Shown: positions 1 to 8,775 of the stretch, piece by piece | Position numbering within the stretch: the first letter of the stretch is position 1 | How the letters are laid out: the number at the start of each line of letters is the position of its first letter | Origin: a virus | IMG/VR virus record: IMGVR_UViG_3300042328_000969 | Coordinates: 1-58,275 of that record | Reading direction: 5' to 3' (one strand) | DNA length: 58,275 nucleotides | The notes under the pieces: model-generated | Told to the model about the DNA's origin: nothing | The model's database searches: none | Seen by the model: the letters and a program-made list of their open reading frames with translations, nothing else | Position numbers and translations under genes: made by a program

Positions 1-500
1 CCTATACCTAAATTACTAGCCAAATAATTATCAGCCGTTCCTGCCATGTAGAGATTATATCTGCCTGTGCCAGACGCTATACCACCATAGAAACCGTAGT
101 TGTTGGTTGCGCCTATTAGTGAGTCGTCTGCACGGAATCCAGTTTGATAGGTGACGCTAGTTGTAAAAGTATTTTGAAATGCTGCAAAATGATTTATTGA
201 ATCCAAAGTTCCCGATGAATTGTTTACGTTTGGGTATGAAAAATAGCAGTCCGCCCTAGCTGATACCCCAGTACCAAATGTTCCTGTATAGGTAACTCCT
301 TCTCTATACATACTCCCTACATTTGTTCCAGCAACAGATAGCAATGCGTTAGATGCAGAAGGTAAAATCCCAATCCCCAAACTCCCAGCCAAATAGTTAT
401 CAGCCGTTCCTCCCATGAAGAGATTATATCTGCCTGTGCCAGACGCTATACCACCATAAAAACCATAGTTATTTGTCGCGCCTGTTAGTGAAGCTTCTAC
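1..500 (-). repeat. Tandem imperfect repeat in tail-fibre tip gene
   Basis: Bases about 1-130 and 371-500 are clearly similar. Both encode a block containing NYGFYGGIASGTGRYNL followed by TADNYLA. A weaker third trace (TADNYLAG) lies near 760-790. These are protein-level fibre-shaft repeats spaced about 370 bases apart, and they may explain why the assembled sequence stops here. Confidence 0.7.
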
Positions 501-1346
501 AAAAAATCCATACTGATTAGTTATTGCGCTGCCTGCACCTATTGTCCCTTGTGTAGCTATAAACCCCAAGTAATTAGTTAGCGTAAATGATGCTGCTTGT
601 GTTCTAGCTTCATTTCTAAATCCTGCGGCATTAACTGTTACATCAGAGTTAACTGTCCCTGTGTGAAATACACCCCATTGAGCCGTTGACCCAGTTAGTG
701 TTCTACCCGCTTGAATAGTCGTATCGCTTCCGCATACTACTCCTACACCCAGTCTCCCAGCCAAATAGTTATCAGCCGTTCCCGAAGCATAAATATTATA
801 GCCAGAGTTTGCAGTAAGATTGATTTGCGCCGGAAAGGTTGGGTTTGATGCAAATACACTTGCCCCCGTGCCTGTTTCATCAGTTAATGCGGCAGCGAGG
901 TTTGCAGAGGTAGGTGTTTGAAGGAATGTGGCGACGTTTGTACCAAACTGATTTGATGTGATATTAGTTATCCATGCACTACCCGACCAGACTTTAAATA
1001 CGCCCGTTGCGCTGTTCCAATATAATGCGCCAGTTAGCAATGCGTTTCCGTCATTATCAACCGTCGGATCAGATGTTTTTGCGCCTAAATATCGATCATC
1101 AAATGAATCATAACTAGCCGCTGCCGCTGTTGCACTACTTGCAGCTGCTGTTGCGCTTGCGGCAGCCCCGCTATCGCTTACATATAAATCCCAACTAGCC
1201 GTTACTGTTGGAGCGTCAGTTGTCGTAGTCACTTTACAGATATAAAGTGAGTTATTATAAGACACTACGTCTAAATTTTTATATGTCCCTGCTGACCATG
1301 TGCCGCGAGAGACTAACCCTATTCGCCCTAGATTTGTCGTTGCCAT
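1..1346 (-). CDS. Tail-fibre tip protein, alternative allele (3' end outside window)
   Basis: The frame opens at the ATG at 1346 and stays open to base 1, so the C-terminus is missing. The start overlaps the stop of the fibre gene upstream (TAATG). The N-terminus (MATTNLGRIG, then a W-x-x-GT-Y and Y-x-x-x-LYICK pattern) looks like a small carbohydrate-binding module. It is followed by an Ala/Ser-rich linker, then YDSFDDRYLGAK and a LYWN motif that are also found in the fibre at the other end of the window. The rest is repeats with NYGFYGG and TADNYLAG, typical of trimeric phage fibre shafts. I infer a receptor-binding tail fibre. It is probably an alternative version of the 57233-58275 module rather than an additional gene. 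Confidence 0.7.
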   Translation of the reverse strand, partial: MATTNLGRIGLVSRGTWSAGTYKNLDVVSYNNSLYICKVTTTTDAPTVTASWDLYVSDSGAAASATAAASSATAAAASYDSFDDRYLGAKTSDPTVDNDGNALLTGALYWNSATGVFKVWSGSAWITNITSNQFGTNVATFLQTPTSANLAAALTDETGTGASVFASNPTFPAQINLTANSGYNIYASGTADNYLAGRLGVGVVCGSDTTIQAGRTLTGSTAQWGVFHTGTVNSDVTVNAAGFRNEARTQAASFTLTNYLGFIATQGTIGAGSAITNQYGFFVEASLTGATNNYGFYGGIASGTGRYNLFMGGTADNYLAGSLGIGILPSASNALLSVAGTNVGSMYREGVTYTGTFGTGVSARADCYFSYPNVNNSSGTLDSINHFAAFQNTFTTSVTYQTGFRADDSLIGATNNYGFYGGIASGTGRYNLYMAGTADNYLASNLGI

Positions 1347-2362
1347 TATAAAGTCTCGTAAGTTAAGATTAATTCACCGTTTGATAGCGACGGTGTGGAA
1401 GTTGATAGATGCGTCACAGTAAGTTCTCCACCCGAAATAGTAAATGCTCCAAAGTTTATTCCCAACATTGACCCCGCATTCGCAAGCAATGTTGCAGTTG
1501 AAGCTGCGCTGTTTGCAGAATTAGTTGCACTGTTTGAGGATTCGACGGCTTTAGTAGTTGCGATTGTCGCTTGATTTGTCGCAGTTGTAGCAGAGGTCGC
1601 AACCGAAGATACGCTGTTTAACGCAATAGTAGCGGACGATGCGGAAGCAGCCGCTTGTGTTGACGATATTCCAGCCTGTGTTGTTGCTGTATTTGCGCTT
1701 GATAAAGCATTATTTGCCTGTGTTGTTGCTAATTCTGCTTGTGTTGTTGCAATACCGGCTTGTGTTGTTGCAATACCGGCTTGAGTCGTTGCTGTTGATG
1801 CACTAGTCGATGCGTTTGATGCCGACGTACTTGCTGTTGATGCGCTACTTGCGGCATTACTAGCTGAGGTAGATGCGTTACTTGCTTGAGTAGATGCCGT
1901 CGATGCACTTGCCGCTGCGGCTGTTGCCGATACCCCTGCATCGTGAGCGTAAATAGCTGAGTTTGGCGTTAAATGGAAAAACCCTGTTGACGTACTATAG
2001 CGAACATCGATAACCGCTCCAGCGCTAATATCCCCTGCTTGAATCGGTTCACTATCAGTAAGTCTAATGGACTTTGCGCCAAGACTATTTAAATTGATAG
2101 TGGCACTGCCCGTATTACTATTAATAGGTCTGAATACGACTTGTAGACCATCGGTGTAACTTGTTATGGAACTGTCTAGTGCTACCACATAGGTATTCGC
2201 TGTACCGGTGTCTACAGCGAAATTGACTGTACCACGTTGAAGTTTGGTTTCACTTGGAAGTAATCCAAATGCAATTGCGGTAGCCGCCTTAACAGCGTTA
2301 ACGTCTGAGGATTTTGCTAGCGTAATCTGAGCAATATCAGCCGGTGGGTTAAAGGTACTCAT
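1346..2362 (-). CDS. Tail fibre, N-terminal anchor plus Ala/Ser/Thr shaft (allele A)
   Basis: This 338-residue protein starts MSTFNPPADI. Residues 1-145 form a compact N-terminal domain ending in HLTPNSAIYAHDAG, presumably the virion anchor. Residues about 146-290 are degenerate AST/ASN/TTQA repeats that should form a trimeric coiled shaft. The last 40 residues (FGAFTISGGELTVTHL) are a short beta cap. The start has a good Shine-Dalgarno (AAGGA) immediately after the late hairpin element. The N-terminal part is shared exactly with the partial fibre at the window end, and the sequences diverge from base 1901 downward. It is translationally coupled to the tip gene below. Confidence 0.8.
   Translation of the reverse strand: MSTFNPPADIAQITLAKSSDVNAVKAATAIAFGLLPSETKLQRGTVNFAVDTGTANTYVVALDSSITSYTDGLQVVFRPINSNTGSATINLNSLGAKSIRLTDSEPIQAGDISAGAVIDVRYSTSTGFFHLTPNSAIYAHDAGVSATAAAASASTASTQASNASTSASNAASSASTASTSASNASTSASTATTQAGIATTQAGIATTQAELATTQANNALSSANTATTQAGISSTQAAASASSATIALNSVSSVATSATTATNQATIATTKAVESSNSATNSANSAASTATLLANAGSMLGINFGAFTISGGELTVTHLSTSTPSLSNGELILTYETL
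1902..2028. repeat. 127-bp exact direct repeat, copy 1
   Basis: Bases 1902-2028 equal 58149-58275. Base 1901 (c) differs from 58148 (t), so the match starts there. It ends only because the window ends. The offset of 56,247 is a multiple of three, so the fibre reading frame is kept across the repeat. Confidence 0.95.
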
Positions 2363-2368
2363 CTTATG

Positions 2369-2390
2369 TCCTTACGTCATCTCGACGTTA
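2369..2390 (-). promoter_or_regulatory. Late leader hairpin element, copy at tail fibre
   Basis: Read on the minus strand, ACGTC-GAGAT-GACGT forms a 5-bp stem with a 5-nt loop, followed at once by the AAGGA Shine-Dalgarno of the fibre gene. The same 22 bases recur exactly at 11675-11696 in front of the capsid gene. It could be an mRNA stability or processing element, a translational operator or a promoter part. Confidence 0.6.
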
Positions 2391-2402
2391 TGTGTAGCGT
2401 AA

Positions 2403-3287
2403 TTATGCGTTATGGCGCATACAAATTATTAAACTAACCCGTGGTAAATCCGAATCATTTAACACCCAATGGTCAACGAGATTATTAAAACTAAATATGT
2501 TGCCCACAGGAGTAATAACAGATTGTCCTTCGTAGTTAAAAGATTGCTTATCATCGGATTCTAAAGGGATTAAATATTTATCTTTATAGTATTCTGCATG
2601 CCAGCTACCTTTATCGCTATGGCGATAAACTTGTTTGCCGGCAGGAATACGAGTAATTAAAATACCACCAAATTCTGTTTTATGAATATCATGTTTTTCA
2701 CAAATTGCACGGCTAATCTTAGCAATTTCATCTTTAAATTTCTGATCGTTAATATAGAAAACGCTATCGTGTTCATCATGAAATGCTAAAGGGTTCGATG
2801 GATTATAATTTTTAATATCATTATAGCGAACCCAGATATCGTCAACTTCTCTGTGGGGCGATTTAGACGATTCAGTACGTTGTTTAAATTTATTCCATAA
2901 ATAATCATTATCAGAAATAAATTTATTGATAGCCGATACATCAACATGAATACCGGTATTGACCATATTGGATTTGCCGATAAGCACGTCATCTATATTT
3001 TCTGCATCACAAGTATCTGTAGCATGGATACATAGCCAAACCACTCTACCGTTAACCGCTTGAACGCTATGCTCAATACCGGCTTTAATTTCAATCACAG
3101 CAGGAGCAAAATAGGTTTCTTGAGTATCACCTTGCCAGATAATAGCGCATCCTTCAACAAGAACGCTCATGTGGTCAAACGTATGAGCGTGTTGTTGAAC
3201 TTCAAAGCCATCGTCAATAATTACTTCTTTGGCATAGACTCCGCCAATAAAGTGATGTGCTTGTACGTTAAGTCCGGTGATACTCAT
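2403..3287 (-). CDS. Cupin + aspartyl/asparaginyl hydroxylase-like 2OG dioxygenase
   Basis: This 294-residue protein appears to fuse two beta-barrel metal-binding domains. Residues 1-110 carry a cupin pattern: QQHAHTFDHMSVLVEG, with a later His in IKAGIEHSV. Residues about 190-290 resemble the aspartyl/asparaginyl beta-hydroxylase family of Fe(II)/2-oxoglutarate oxygenases, with HSDKGSWH and a distal NNLVDHWVLN followed by an Arg that could bind 2-oxoglutarate. It lies between fibre and structural genes in the late operon, so it may modify a virion or host-surface protein. The substrate is unknown. The gene overlaps the upstream gene by 20 bases. Confidence 0.65.
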   Translation of the reverse strand: MSITGLNVQAHHFIGGVYAKEVIIDDGFEVQQHAHTFDHMSVLVEGCAIIWQGDTQETYFAPAVIEIKAGIEHSVQAVNGRVVWLCIHATDTCDAENIDDVLIGKSNMVNTGIHVDVSAINKFISDNDYLWNKFKQRTESSKSPHREVDDIWVRYNDIKNYNPSNPLAFHDEHDSVFYINDQKFKDEIAKISRAICEKHDIHKTEFGGILITRIPAGKQVYRHSDKGSWHAEYYKDKYLIPLESDDKQSFNYEGQSVITPVGNIFSFNNLVDHWVLNDSDLPRVSLIICMRHNA

Positions 3288-3846
3288 AGTTTCCTTGTGA
3301 TGAAATTACTGTTCCGATAAACCCACAAATTGGCTTACCTACATTCATCACTATTTTACCAACTAATCGTTTAAATGTACTGCGATTTTTTACAATGCCA
3401 AATTGCTCTGCCATTTCATATGCCCATGCTTGAACAATATAGGCAAATAACGGGATATAAATCGCATTATTACGCAAGAATTCAGTTAGCGGTTTTGCCC
3501 ACGCATGATAGCCGATGAGGATTTCTGGATGAGTAGTTGCGATCAAATGCCCAAATAAAGTATCAGCGTCAAATACATCATCTTCAAGATAGCCGTATTC
3601 GCGCATTAAAGTACACATTACGCTCATGCCACCGCTTTCGGGTTGTTGAGGTTGAGGTGTTTTGAAATATGAAAAATCTTTTTCAGAATAAATAGGCATT
3701 TCACGCTGAGGAATATTAAGCATTCCTTGTCCAATTGGAGGTCTAGTTTCCAATTGCTTTTGATATTGACCAAGTGAACTTGTTTGTTGCCGACTTGCGG
3801 CTTGAGCCTGTAATTGACGTAATTGCTCATCTGCTGATAATGCCAT
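3268..3846 (-). CDS. Conserved late phage protein of unknown function
   Basis: This 192-residue protein has a Gln-rich disordered N-terminus (residues 1-70). Its compact C-terminal domain contains CTLMREYGYLEDDVFDAD and GYHAWAKPLTEFLR. I recall this type of domain near tail genes of other podoviruses but cannot name a function. It is encoded between a long structural protein and the dioxygenase, in the same transcript, so a virion or assembly role is likely. Confidence 0.5.
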   Translation of the reverse strand: MALSADEQLRQLQAQAASRQQTSSLGQYQKQLETRPPIGQGMLNIPQREMPIYSEKDFSYFKTPQPQQPESGGMSVMCTLMREYGYLEDDVFDADTLFGHLIATTHPEILIGYHAWAKPLTEFLRNNAIYIPLFAYIVQAWAYEMAEQFGIVKNRSTFKRLVGKIVMNVGKPICGFIGTVISSQGNYEYHRT

Positions 3847-3855
3847 GATAAATAC

Positions 3856-5613
3856 CTATTTTGTTGGTGAAACTAAATTAGTAGCTGTTTTACCAGCACT
3901 TGTTTTAATAATAGCTGATGTTGCTGCGTAACGATTATAAACATCTTTAACATCTGATAAATATTTCATACTTGCTACATTAGCTAAAGATGCTTTTGTT
4001 GTAGCATTCATATCGGGTGTCAAATTATATTTTTGAATAGTATCATTATATTGAGCTGTTAATGTATCGACTGCCAAATTAGCTTGCTTTGTAGCGTCTA
4101 AATCACCAATTAATAAATCCCTAGTATGTTGAACTTGAGCAGCAATCTGGTCATTAACCATTTTCATACTATTATTAAATACGGCTAATTGCTTTTCATT
4201 TTCAAGCGTTTGCGTAGATTCTAATTGCTTAATAACTGCATCGGCTGCTTTTTGAGCAATAGTTATATTTCCACTAGTAATAAGTTGATAAAGTTGATCC
4301 GCATTTTTACGAGCATCACTTGCGCCATTAACTTTATCGTTAAGCATTGCGGTAGTAAACAAATTGGTCGCAGTATTGATAGCTTGAGTATTACTAGTAT
4401 CCACAGCAATTTTATTAGCGGCATTCCAATTCTGAACTTGAATATCGTTCTGAGCCTGTCTATCCATACTGGTAGCTTTAAGATTAAGACCAGTATTGAG
4501 CAATTGATTTTGAGCCTGTGCATTGGCTTCATTGGCTTTTTGTCTAGCTAATGCGTCTTGTTGTGCAATCGGCAATGCGGCTTTAATCGCTGCGTCTTGA
4601 GCAAATCCCGCAGCAGCGCCTGTATTAAGCATACCTCTACGCGATGCTTGCAGATTAGCCGCATTAACAGCTTGCTGGATATAAGGATTGTTCTTGGCAA
4701 GTAATCCCGATAACTGGTTAGATACCATTGAATCCGGTGTTACATTAACCTCAGCGGCTTTAGCAGCGTCTACCATCTTGGTAACATCAGCCGCTGAATT
4801 TGGATTGACAATAGTAGTTGGCGCACCTACTTTAGCAACATTGAGCATTCCCTTATCAATCATATCTTGATTGATACCTGCTCCTATAGTGCTATTTATA
4901 GGATTACCATTAACATCAAATCCACCGCCTAATTTTTTAGTATCAAGTGGCGCAGTGGCATTTTTTAATTTTAAAGCATTTGCAGTTTCTAGTGCTTGCT
5001 GATTTGCTAAATCTGTTGCTGTTGCTTCCTTAGTAGCCGTAGCATTTGCAGCAATTGCATCGGCATCAGCTTTTGCTTTAGCATCCGCTGCTATCTTAGC
5101 TTCTTCTTGAGTTTTAGCATCCGCCACTGCTTTATCCGCAATAGTTTGCGCTTGTGTTTTTTGAGCAGCCCATCTAGGGTTGTCTTGTGGATTAGATAAT
5201 AATTTATTAAGTTCAGTATCGTAAGTAGAGCCTTTTGCTGTACTTGTCCATTGAACAGGTTTATTTGTTATCGGATCAATATAATCATTAGCTAAAACAT
5301 CTTTTGCCCATGCTAATTTAGTATCATTTAATTTCTGATAAGCAGGATTATAAACTGCCTTATTACCAGTTTGAGTTAAATCTAAAAGTGTTTGTTGATC
5401 TAATAAAGGGTTTCCATACGCATCGGTCATTTTTCCATAACCGCTTAATGTATTGTATAACCCATAATCATTTGGATTATTAGTTTTTGCTTTATTAAGT
5501 AAATCTTCATACCCTGTTACATAAGCAGGATCAAAAGTTTGCGTTGCCGTAGTTGGTTTTTGTACAGGTGTTCCAGACCGCAACCCCGCTGCTATTTCTT
5601 CTATAGTTGCCAT
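3856..5613 (-). CDS. Predicted structural protein, Ala/Asn/Lys-rich
   Basis: This 585-residue late protein has low-complexity composition. Residues about 150-220 are an Ala/Lys/Asp-rich helix with AKADADAIAANATATKE, a likely coiled coil. Residues 300-470 are also strongly helical. There is no recognisable enzyme motif. Its place just after the tail-tube genes suggests a tail or neck accessory protein. The start is supported by a Shine-Dalgarno (GGAG) about 10 bases upstream. Function is inferred from position only. Confidence 0.5.
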   Translation of the reverse strand: MATIEEIAAGLRSGTPVQKPTTATQTFDPAYVTGYEDLLNKAKTNNPNDYGLYNTLSGYGKMTDAYGNPLLDQQTLLDLTQTGNKAVYNPAYQKLNDTKLAWAKDVLANDYIDPITNKPVQWTSTAKGSTYDTELNKLLSNPQDNPRWAAQKTQAQTIADKAVADAKTQEEAKIAADAKAKADADAIAANATATKEATATDLANQQALETANALKLKNATAPLDTKKLGGGFDVNGNPINSTIGAGINQDMIDKGMLNVAKVGAPTTIVNPNSAADVTKMVDAAKAAEVNVTPDSMVSNQLSGLLAKNNPYIQQAVNAANLQASRRGMLNTGAAAGFAQDAAIKAALPIAQQDALARQKANEANAQAQNQLLNTGLNLKATSMDRQAQNDIQVQNWNAANKIAVDTSNTQAINTATNLFTTAMLNDKVNGASDARKNADQLYQLITSGNITIAQKAADAVIKQLESTQTLENEKQLAVFNNSMKMVNDQIAAQVQHTRDLLIGDLDATKQANLAVDTLTAQYNDTIQKYNLTPDMNATTKASLANVASMKYLSDVKDVYNRYAATSAIIKTSAGKTATNLVSPTK

Positions 5614-5617
5614 TTAA

Positions 5618-6418
5618 TTATCTCCGTCCTGTAACATATTGTGACCACCATTGGTCAGCAGCGGCATTTCGATTATCATTATAATTACCTAAGTTAACAC
5701 CAGTTTGCTGGTTAGTGGGTATTTGGAAATTCTTAAAGGCATCCATAAACCCTTGTGTTGCCTGTGTACCAAACGCTTGGTTCTTGGTATCCACACCACT
5801 TAAAATATCTGATTTTAAAGTATCAGCACTAGTTTGCCAATTCTTTAAAAAATCTTCATTTTGCTTTGTTAACGCTGTTTGATTAGAGGCTAAGGCATCT
5901 GTATAGGCTTTTGTTGATGCAGATTGATTAGCATTCAATGCTGCTGTCAACTGATCTGAAGTTAATCCCGATACAGGAGGAGGTGTAACTACAGGAGGAG
6001 GTGTACCCACAGGAGGTGATGTGATATTTAAAATACCGCTTGTATTTATTTTATCACCTGTTGTATTACCCGTAATAGTAGTAGCTGATCCCGTAACAGG
6101 AGAACCTGTATTAGGTGTTGTATTACCAGAAGTAGTAGTAGCAGCTTGTTTAGTAGCTTCATTTGCAGCATTTTGAACAACTGTTAAATCTGGAAAAGTA
6201 GAGGCGATTGAAGTAGGAGCTGCTGCGGCTACTTTGGGAATTATTGAAATTGGTAAATCACCAAATGCAGTTGATAAACTGGTAATAGACATTGGATTAA
6301 CAGGTGTATTACCAAGCATCACTTGGGTAATTCCTTGTTGACCGGCTTGTTGTGCCCCCGCTATTAAATTCTGGGCATTTTGAAAATTGTCATTTGCATC
6401 TAAAACTAAAACTGCCAT
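5618..6418 (-). CDS. Predicted structural protein with Pro/Thr/Gly linker
   Basis: The protein has 266 residues. The N-terminus (MAVLVLDANDNFQNAQNL) may be a small folded region. Residues about 100-150 are a Thr/Pro/Gly-rich linker with PPVGTPPPVVTPPP. The C-terminal third is helical and ends DQWWSQYVTGRR. It sits between the nozzle-like protein and the 585-residue protein, only four bases from the latter. I cannot name a family. Confidence 0.45.
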   Translation of the reverse strand: MAVLVLDANDNFQNAQNLIAGAQQAGQQGITQVMLGNTPVNPMSITSLSTAFGDLPISIIPKVAAAAPTSIASTFPDLTVVQNAANEATKQAATTTSGNTTPNTGSPVTGSATTITGNTTGDKINTSGILNITSPPVGTPPPVVTPPPVSGLTSDQLTAALNANQSASTKAYTDALASNQTALTKQNEDFLKNWQTSADTLKSDILSGVDTKNQAFGTQATQGFMDAFKNFQIPTNQQTGVNLGNYNDNRNAAADQWWSQYVTGRR

Positions 6419-6432
6419 TTTCTTTCTTCCTA

Positions 6433-8775
6433 TTATCTATTTAGTTTTCTAGGCGTGTAATGAAGTACAACGCCCGATAAGTTATGTCCTAAATCAATAG
6501 CCGAATTAGAAAAAACGACTAAGCCAATATTTGTCCCACTTCCCTGTAATCTGAGTTCTGGTTGAGAAACGATTTTCCCATCATAATAAAATGTATTCCA
6601 TGTCGCTTCATCCCAATAACCCCCAGCGCCTTGCACTTCTTGGTAATTCATAACGTGCGTTGCGATAGTGGGGTCAGCATAAGAAAAGTCGGGATTGAAT
6701 CTAATTTCAGAATACCCTACTGCGGATAATTCAACTTCCAGTTTTCTAAATCGCTTGATTGCTGAGGGTGATTTTACATTATTAAATGCTGTTCTGATAT
6801 AGGCTTGAATAGGTTCACCATCAAAAGATGATCCGGTATTAGCAACATAAACATAACCATCTTCATCGCCAAGTAAAACGATATCTCGCCCACTTGCATC
6901 CTCACCACTCCATGCGTAACTAATATTGATGGGATAGGTGAATTGAGAAAAGTCATGACCAGTGGTCGCAGCGCCTGTTTGCGTTACGCCCGAAGTCATT
7001 GTCATAATAATACCCGTACCGTCATTTGCATAAAACCTAACTTGGTTTTTGCTTTTATAAACGGCAGTAGCGACAATCTTTTCTCGGAAACTATCAATAA
7101 CGGGTTGAATGGCTCGGCTAATGGTATCGTGTTCAAAGCCACCGAATACATAAGAAGGAACAATGCGGATAATCCCTTTATCATCAAATGAATAAAGTGC
7201 GCCAAGATTCATTAATCCATAATGAATAGCACCAATATCTGGAGAGATTAGTTCCGCTTTGTAATTGCCTGTTTGAGCATCAACGGATACTTGCCAAAAA
7301 CTATCTCGACACGCAACAGCAAGGATTCCACCAACAATCGGACTCATACCGGTAACTGTATCACCAAATTCATGTATGTCTGCAAACCCTAGACTAGTCG
7401 TTCTAAAGTCATGGGGATTACCTACTGCTGAAAATACAACTGCTCCAAAATAGGATAAGGCAAGTTGACCATTGACCGCTGCAATAGTGGTAGGAGCGTC
7501 AATAGTTATTTGAGTTCTAATCGGAATATACACGTCACCGTCAAACTCAAAAGCACGATTGAGAGCATCACATCCATATAACTTTTTAGAATCGGAATTA
7601 GCTAAAAAGTTATGTTGAACAAACTGATAATTACCACCTTGCAGAATACTAATTTGAGTAACAGGATTTCCACTGGGATTATCAACAACAGCGATATCAA
7701 TAATACCCACTCGTATCGTATCCGCTACATTACTTGTCCATGTGCCGGTGACACTTGTGACAATAAAGCGACCAGTGTCACTGCGAATATTAATTGGATC
7801 AGAATGAAGCGCCCATTGGCTATATGTGCCAGAGCCTGTTTTACCAGTAATATTAATAACAATTTGATTAGTGCTATAAGAAGTGATTGTACCGTTCAAG
7901 TAGTTAGTTGGCGAAGCAATTGCAGTAATTAAAATTGCTTGACCTGCAACGTAGGCTTTACCAGTTTGCGTAGTGAAGGTATGCGAACCCAATCCCATTG
8001 TATTTGTAGAATCACTAGTCGCATCTAAATCGTCTAAATTTTGAGATGTTTCAATTACTTGGCGTTTAACTGTGGCTGTTGCACCAGAGTTCTTTTGGTT
8101 AATAACCACACCATCAAGCACATCTACCGTACAGGTTTTAAAAGGTAGCGATTTAAATAAAGTAATTTGTTGCCATCCGGTAGAAGTAGACTTCCAAATA
8201 TCGACTGCCGTTCCTGCCGCGTTATCACGAAACGCATAAGCAATGCCTTTGTACATACAGACACCGCGAAGCACCCCACTACCAGTTACAGCAGTGATAT
8301 CAGCACGATAATCATCAGCTACTAATCCAAGAGCAGTGGCATGACCAATACCTGTAGGATGTCCGTCTTTGGAAGGCAGGATAGTTAAAGCGCCTTTTAC
8401 CGTTCCGCCTACCGTAAAGTTCTCAAGAACAAATGTTCCCGTCACTCTATCGATAATGAGATAAGTGGATTCAACCTGTAATACTTTGCCTGTAGCCGCG
8501 CTTGTAGCGCCTGTAATTGTTTGACCTACTGTGACTGCCGCTGAGAACGTGCAAGGGCAGTAGTAGTAACTCTGAGCGCTAGGAGAAGGTCTGCCGTCAA
8601 AACGCTCATACCCATCAATGCGACGATAACCACCCAGTGCATTGCACTCATAGTTATTAATTGAAATACATTTACCCGCATCAATAGTGAGAGGTGGCGA
8701 TACCAAATCAAGACCACCGGCAAAACGTGAGTATTGCGTTTGGGTTTTAACATTAGGTAGCGCGTTCATTCTCAT
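6433..8775 (-). CDS. Tail tubular protein B-like / tail nozzle protein
   Basis: This large beta-rich protein (780 residues) follows the adaptor-like gene. The motifs FAGGLDLVSPPLTIDAGKC and NNYECNALGGYRRIDGYERF near the N-terminus match the start of podovirus tail nozzle or stabilisation proteins, which bind viral genome-end ATP-independent stacks of connector proteins. I chose the ATG at 8775 because it overlaps the stop of the previous gene (ATGA), as usual for coupled genes, although the frame is open 11 codons further upstream. By analogy with T7 gp12 it would form the distal tube through which DNA leaves. Confidence 0.65.
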   Translation of the reverse strand: MRMNALPNVKTQTQYSRFAGGLDLVSPPLTIDAGKCISINNYECNALGGYRRIDGYERFDGRPSPSAQSYYYCPCTFSAAVTVGQTITGATSAATGKVLQVESTYLIIDRVTGTFVLENFTVGGTVKGALTILPSKDGHPTGIGHATALGLVADDYRADITAVTGSGVLRGVCMYKGIAYAFRDNAAGTAVDIWKSTSTGWQQITLFKSLPFKTCTVDVLDGVVINQKNSGATATVKRQVIETSQNLDDLDATSDSTNTMGLGSHTFTTQTGKAYVAGQAILITAIASPTNYLNGTITSYSTNQIVINITGKTGSGTYSQWALHSDPINIRSDTGRFIVTSVTGTWTSNVADTIRVGIIDIAVVDNPSGNPVTQISILQGGNYQFVQHNFLANSDSKKLYGCDALNRAFEFDGDVYIPIRTQITIDAPTTIAAVNGQLALSYFGAVVFSAVGNPHDFRTTSLGFADIHEFGDTVTGMSPIVGGILAVACRDSFWQVSVDAQTGNYKAELISPDIGAIHYGLMNLGALYSFDDKGIIRIVPSYVFGGFEHDTISRAIQPVIDSFREKIVATAVYKSKNQVRFYANDGTGIIMTMTSGVTQTGAATTGHDFSQFTYPINISYAWSGEDASGRDIVLLGDEDGYVYVANTGSSFDGEPIQAYIRTAFNNVKSPSAIKRFRKLEVELSAVGYSEIRFNPDFSYADPTIATHVMNYQEVQGAGGYWDEATWNTFYYDGKIVSQPELRLQGSGTNIGLVVFSNSAIDLGHNLSGVVLHYTPRKLNR

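Noticed and set aside
1-2362. Diversity-generating retroelement causing the fibre variants
   Set aside because: No reverse transcriptase gene or template repeat is visible, and the alleles differ by whole domains instead of adenine-specific substitutions.
4225-4551. Plus-strand ORFs inside the late genes (for example 4225-4551, 7612-7932, 31382-31744)
   Set aside because: They run opposite to well-supported minus-strand genes, have the composition of reverse-complement Ala/Thr-rich sequence and lack ribosome sites.
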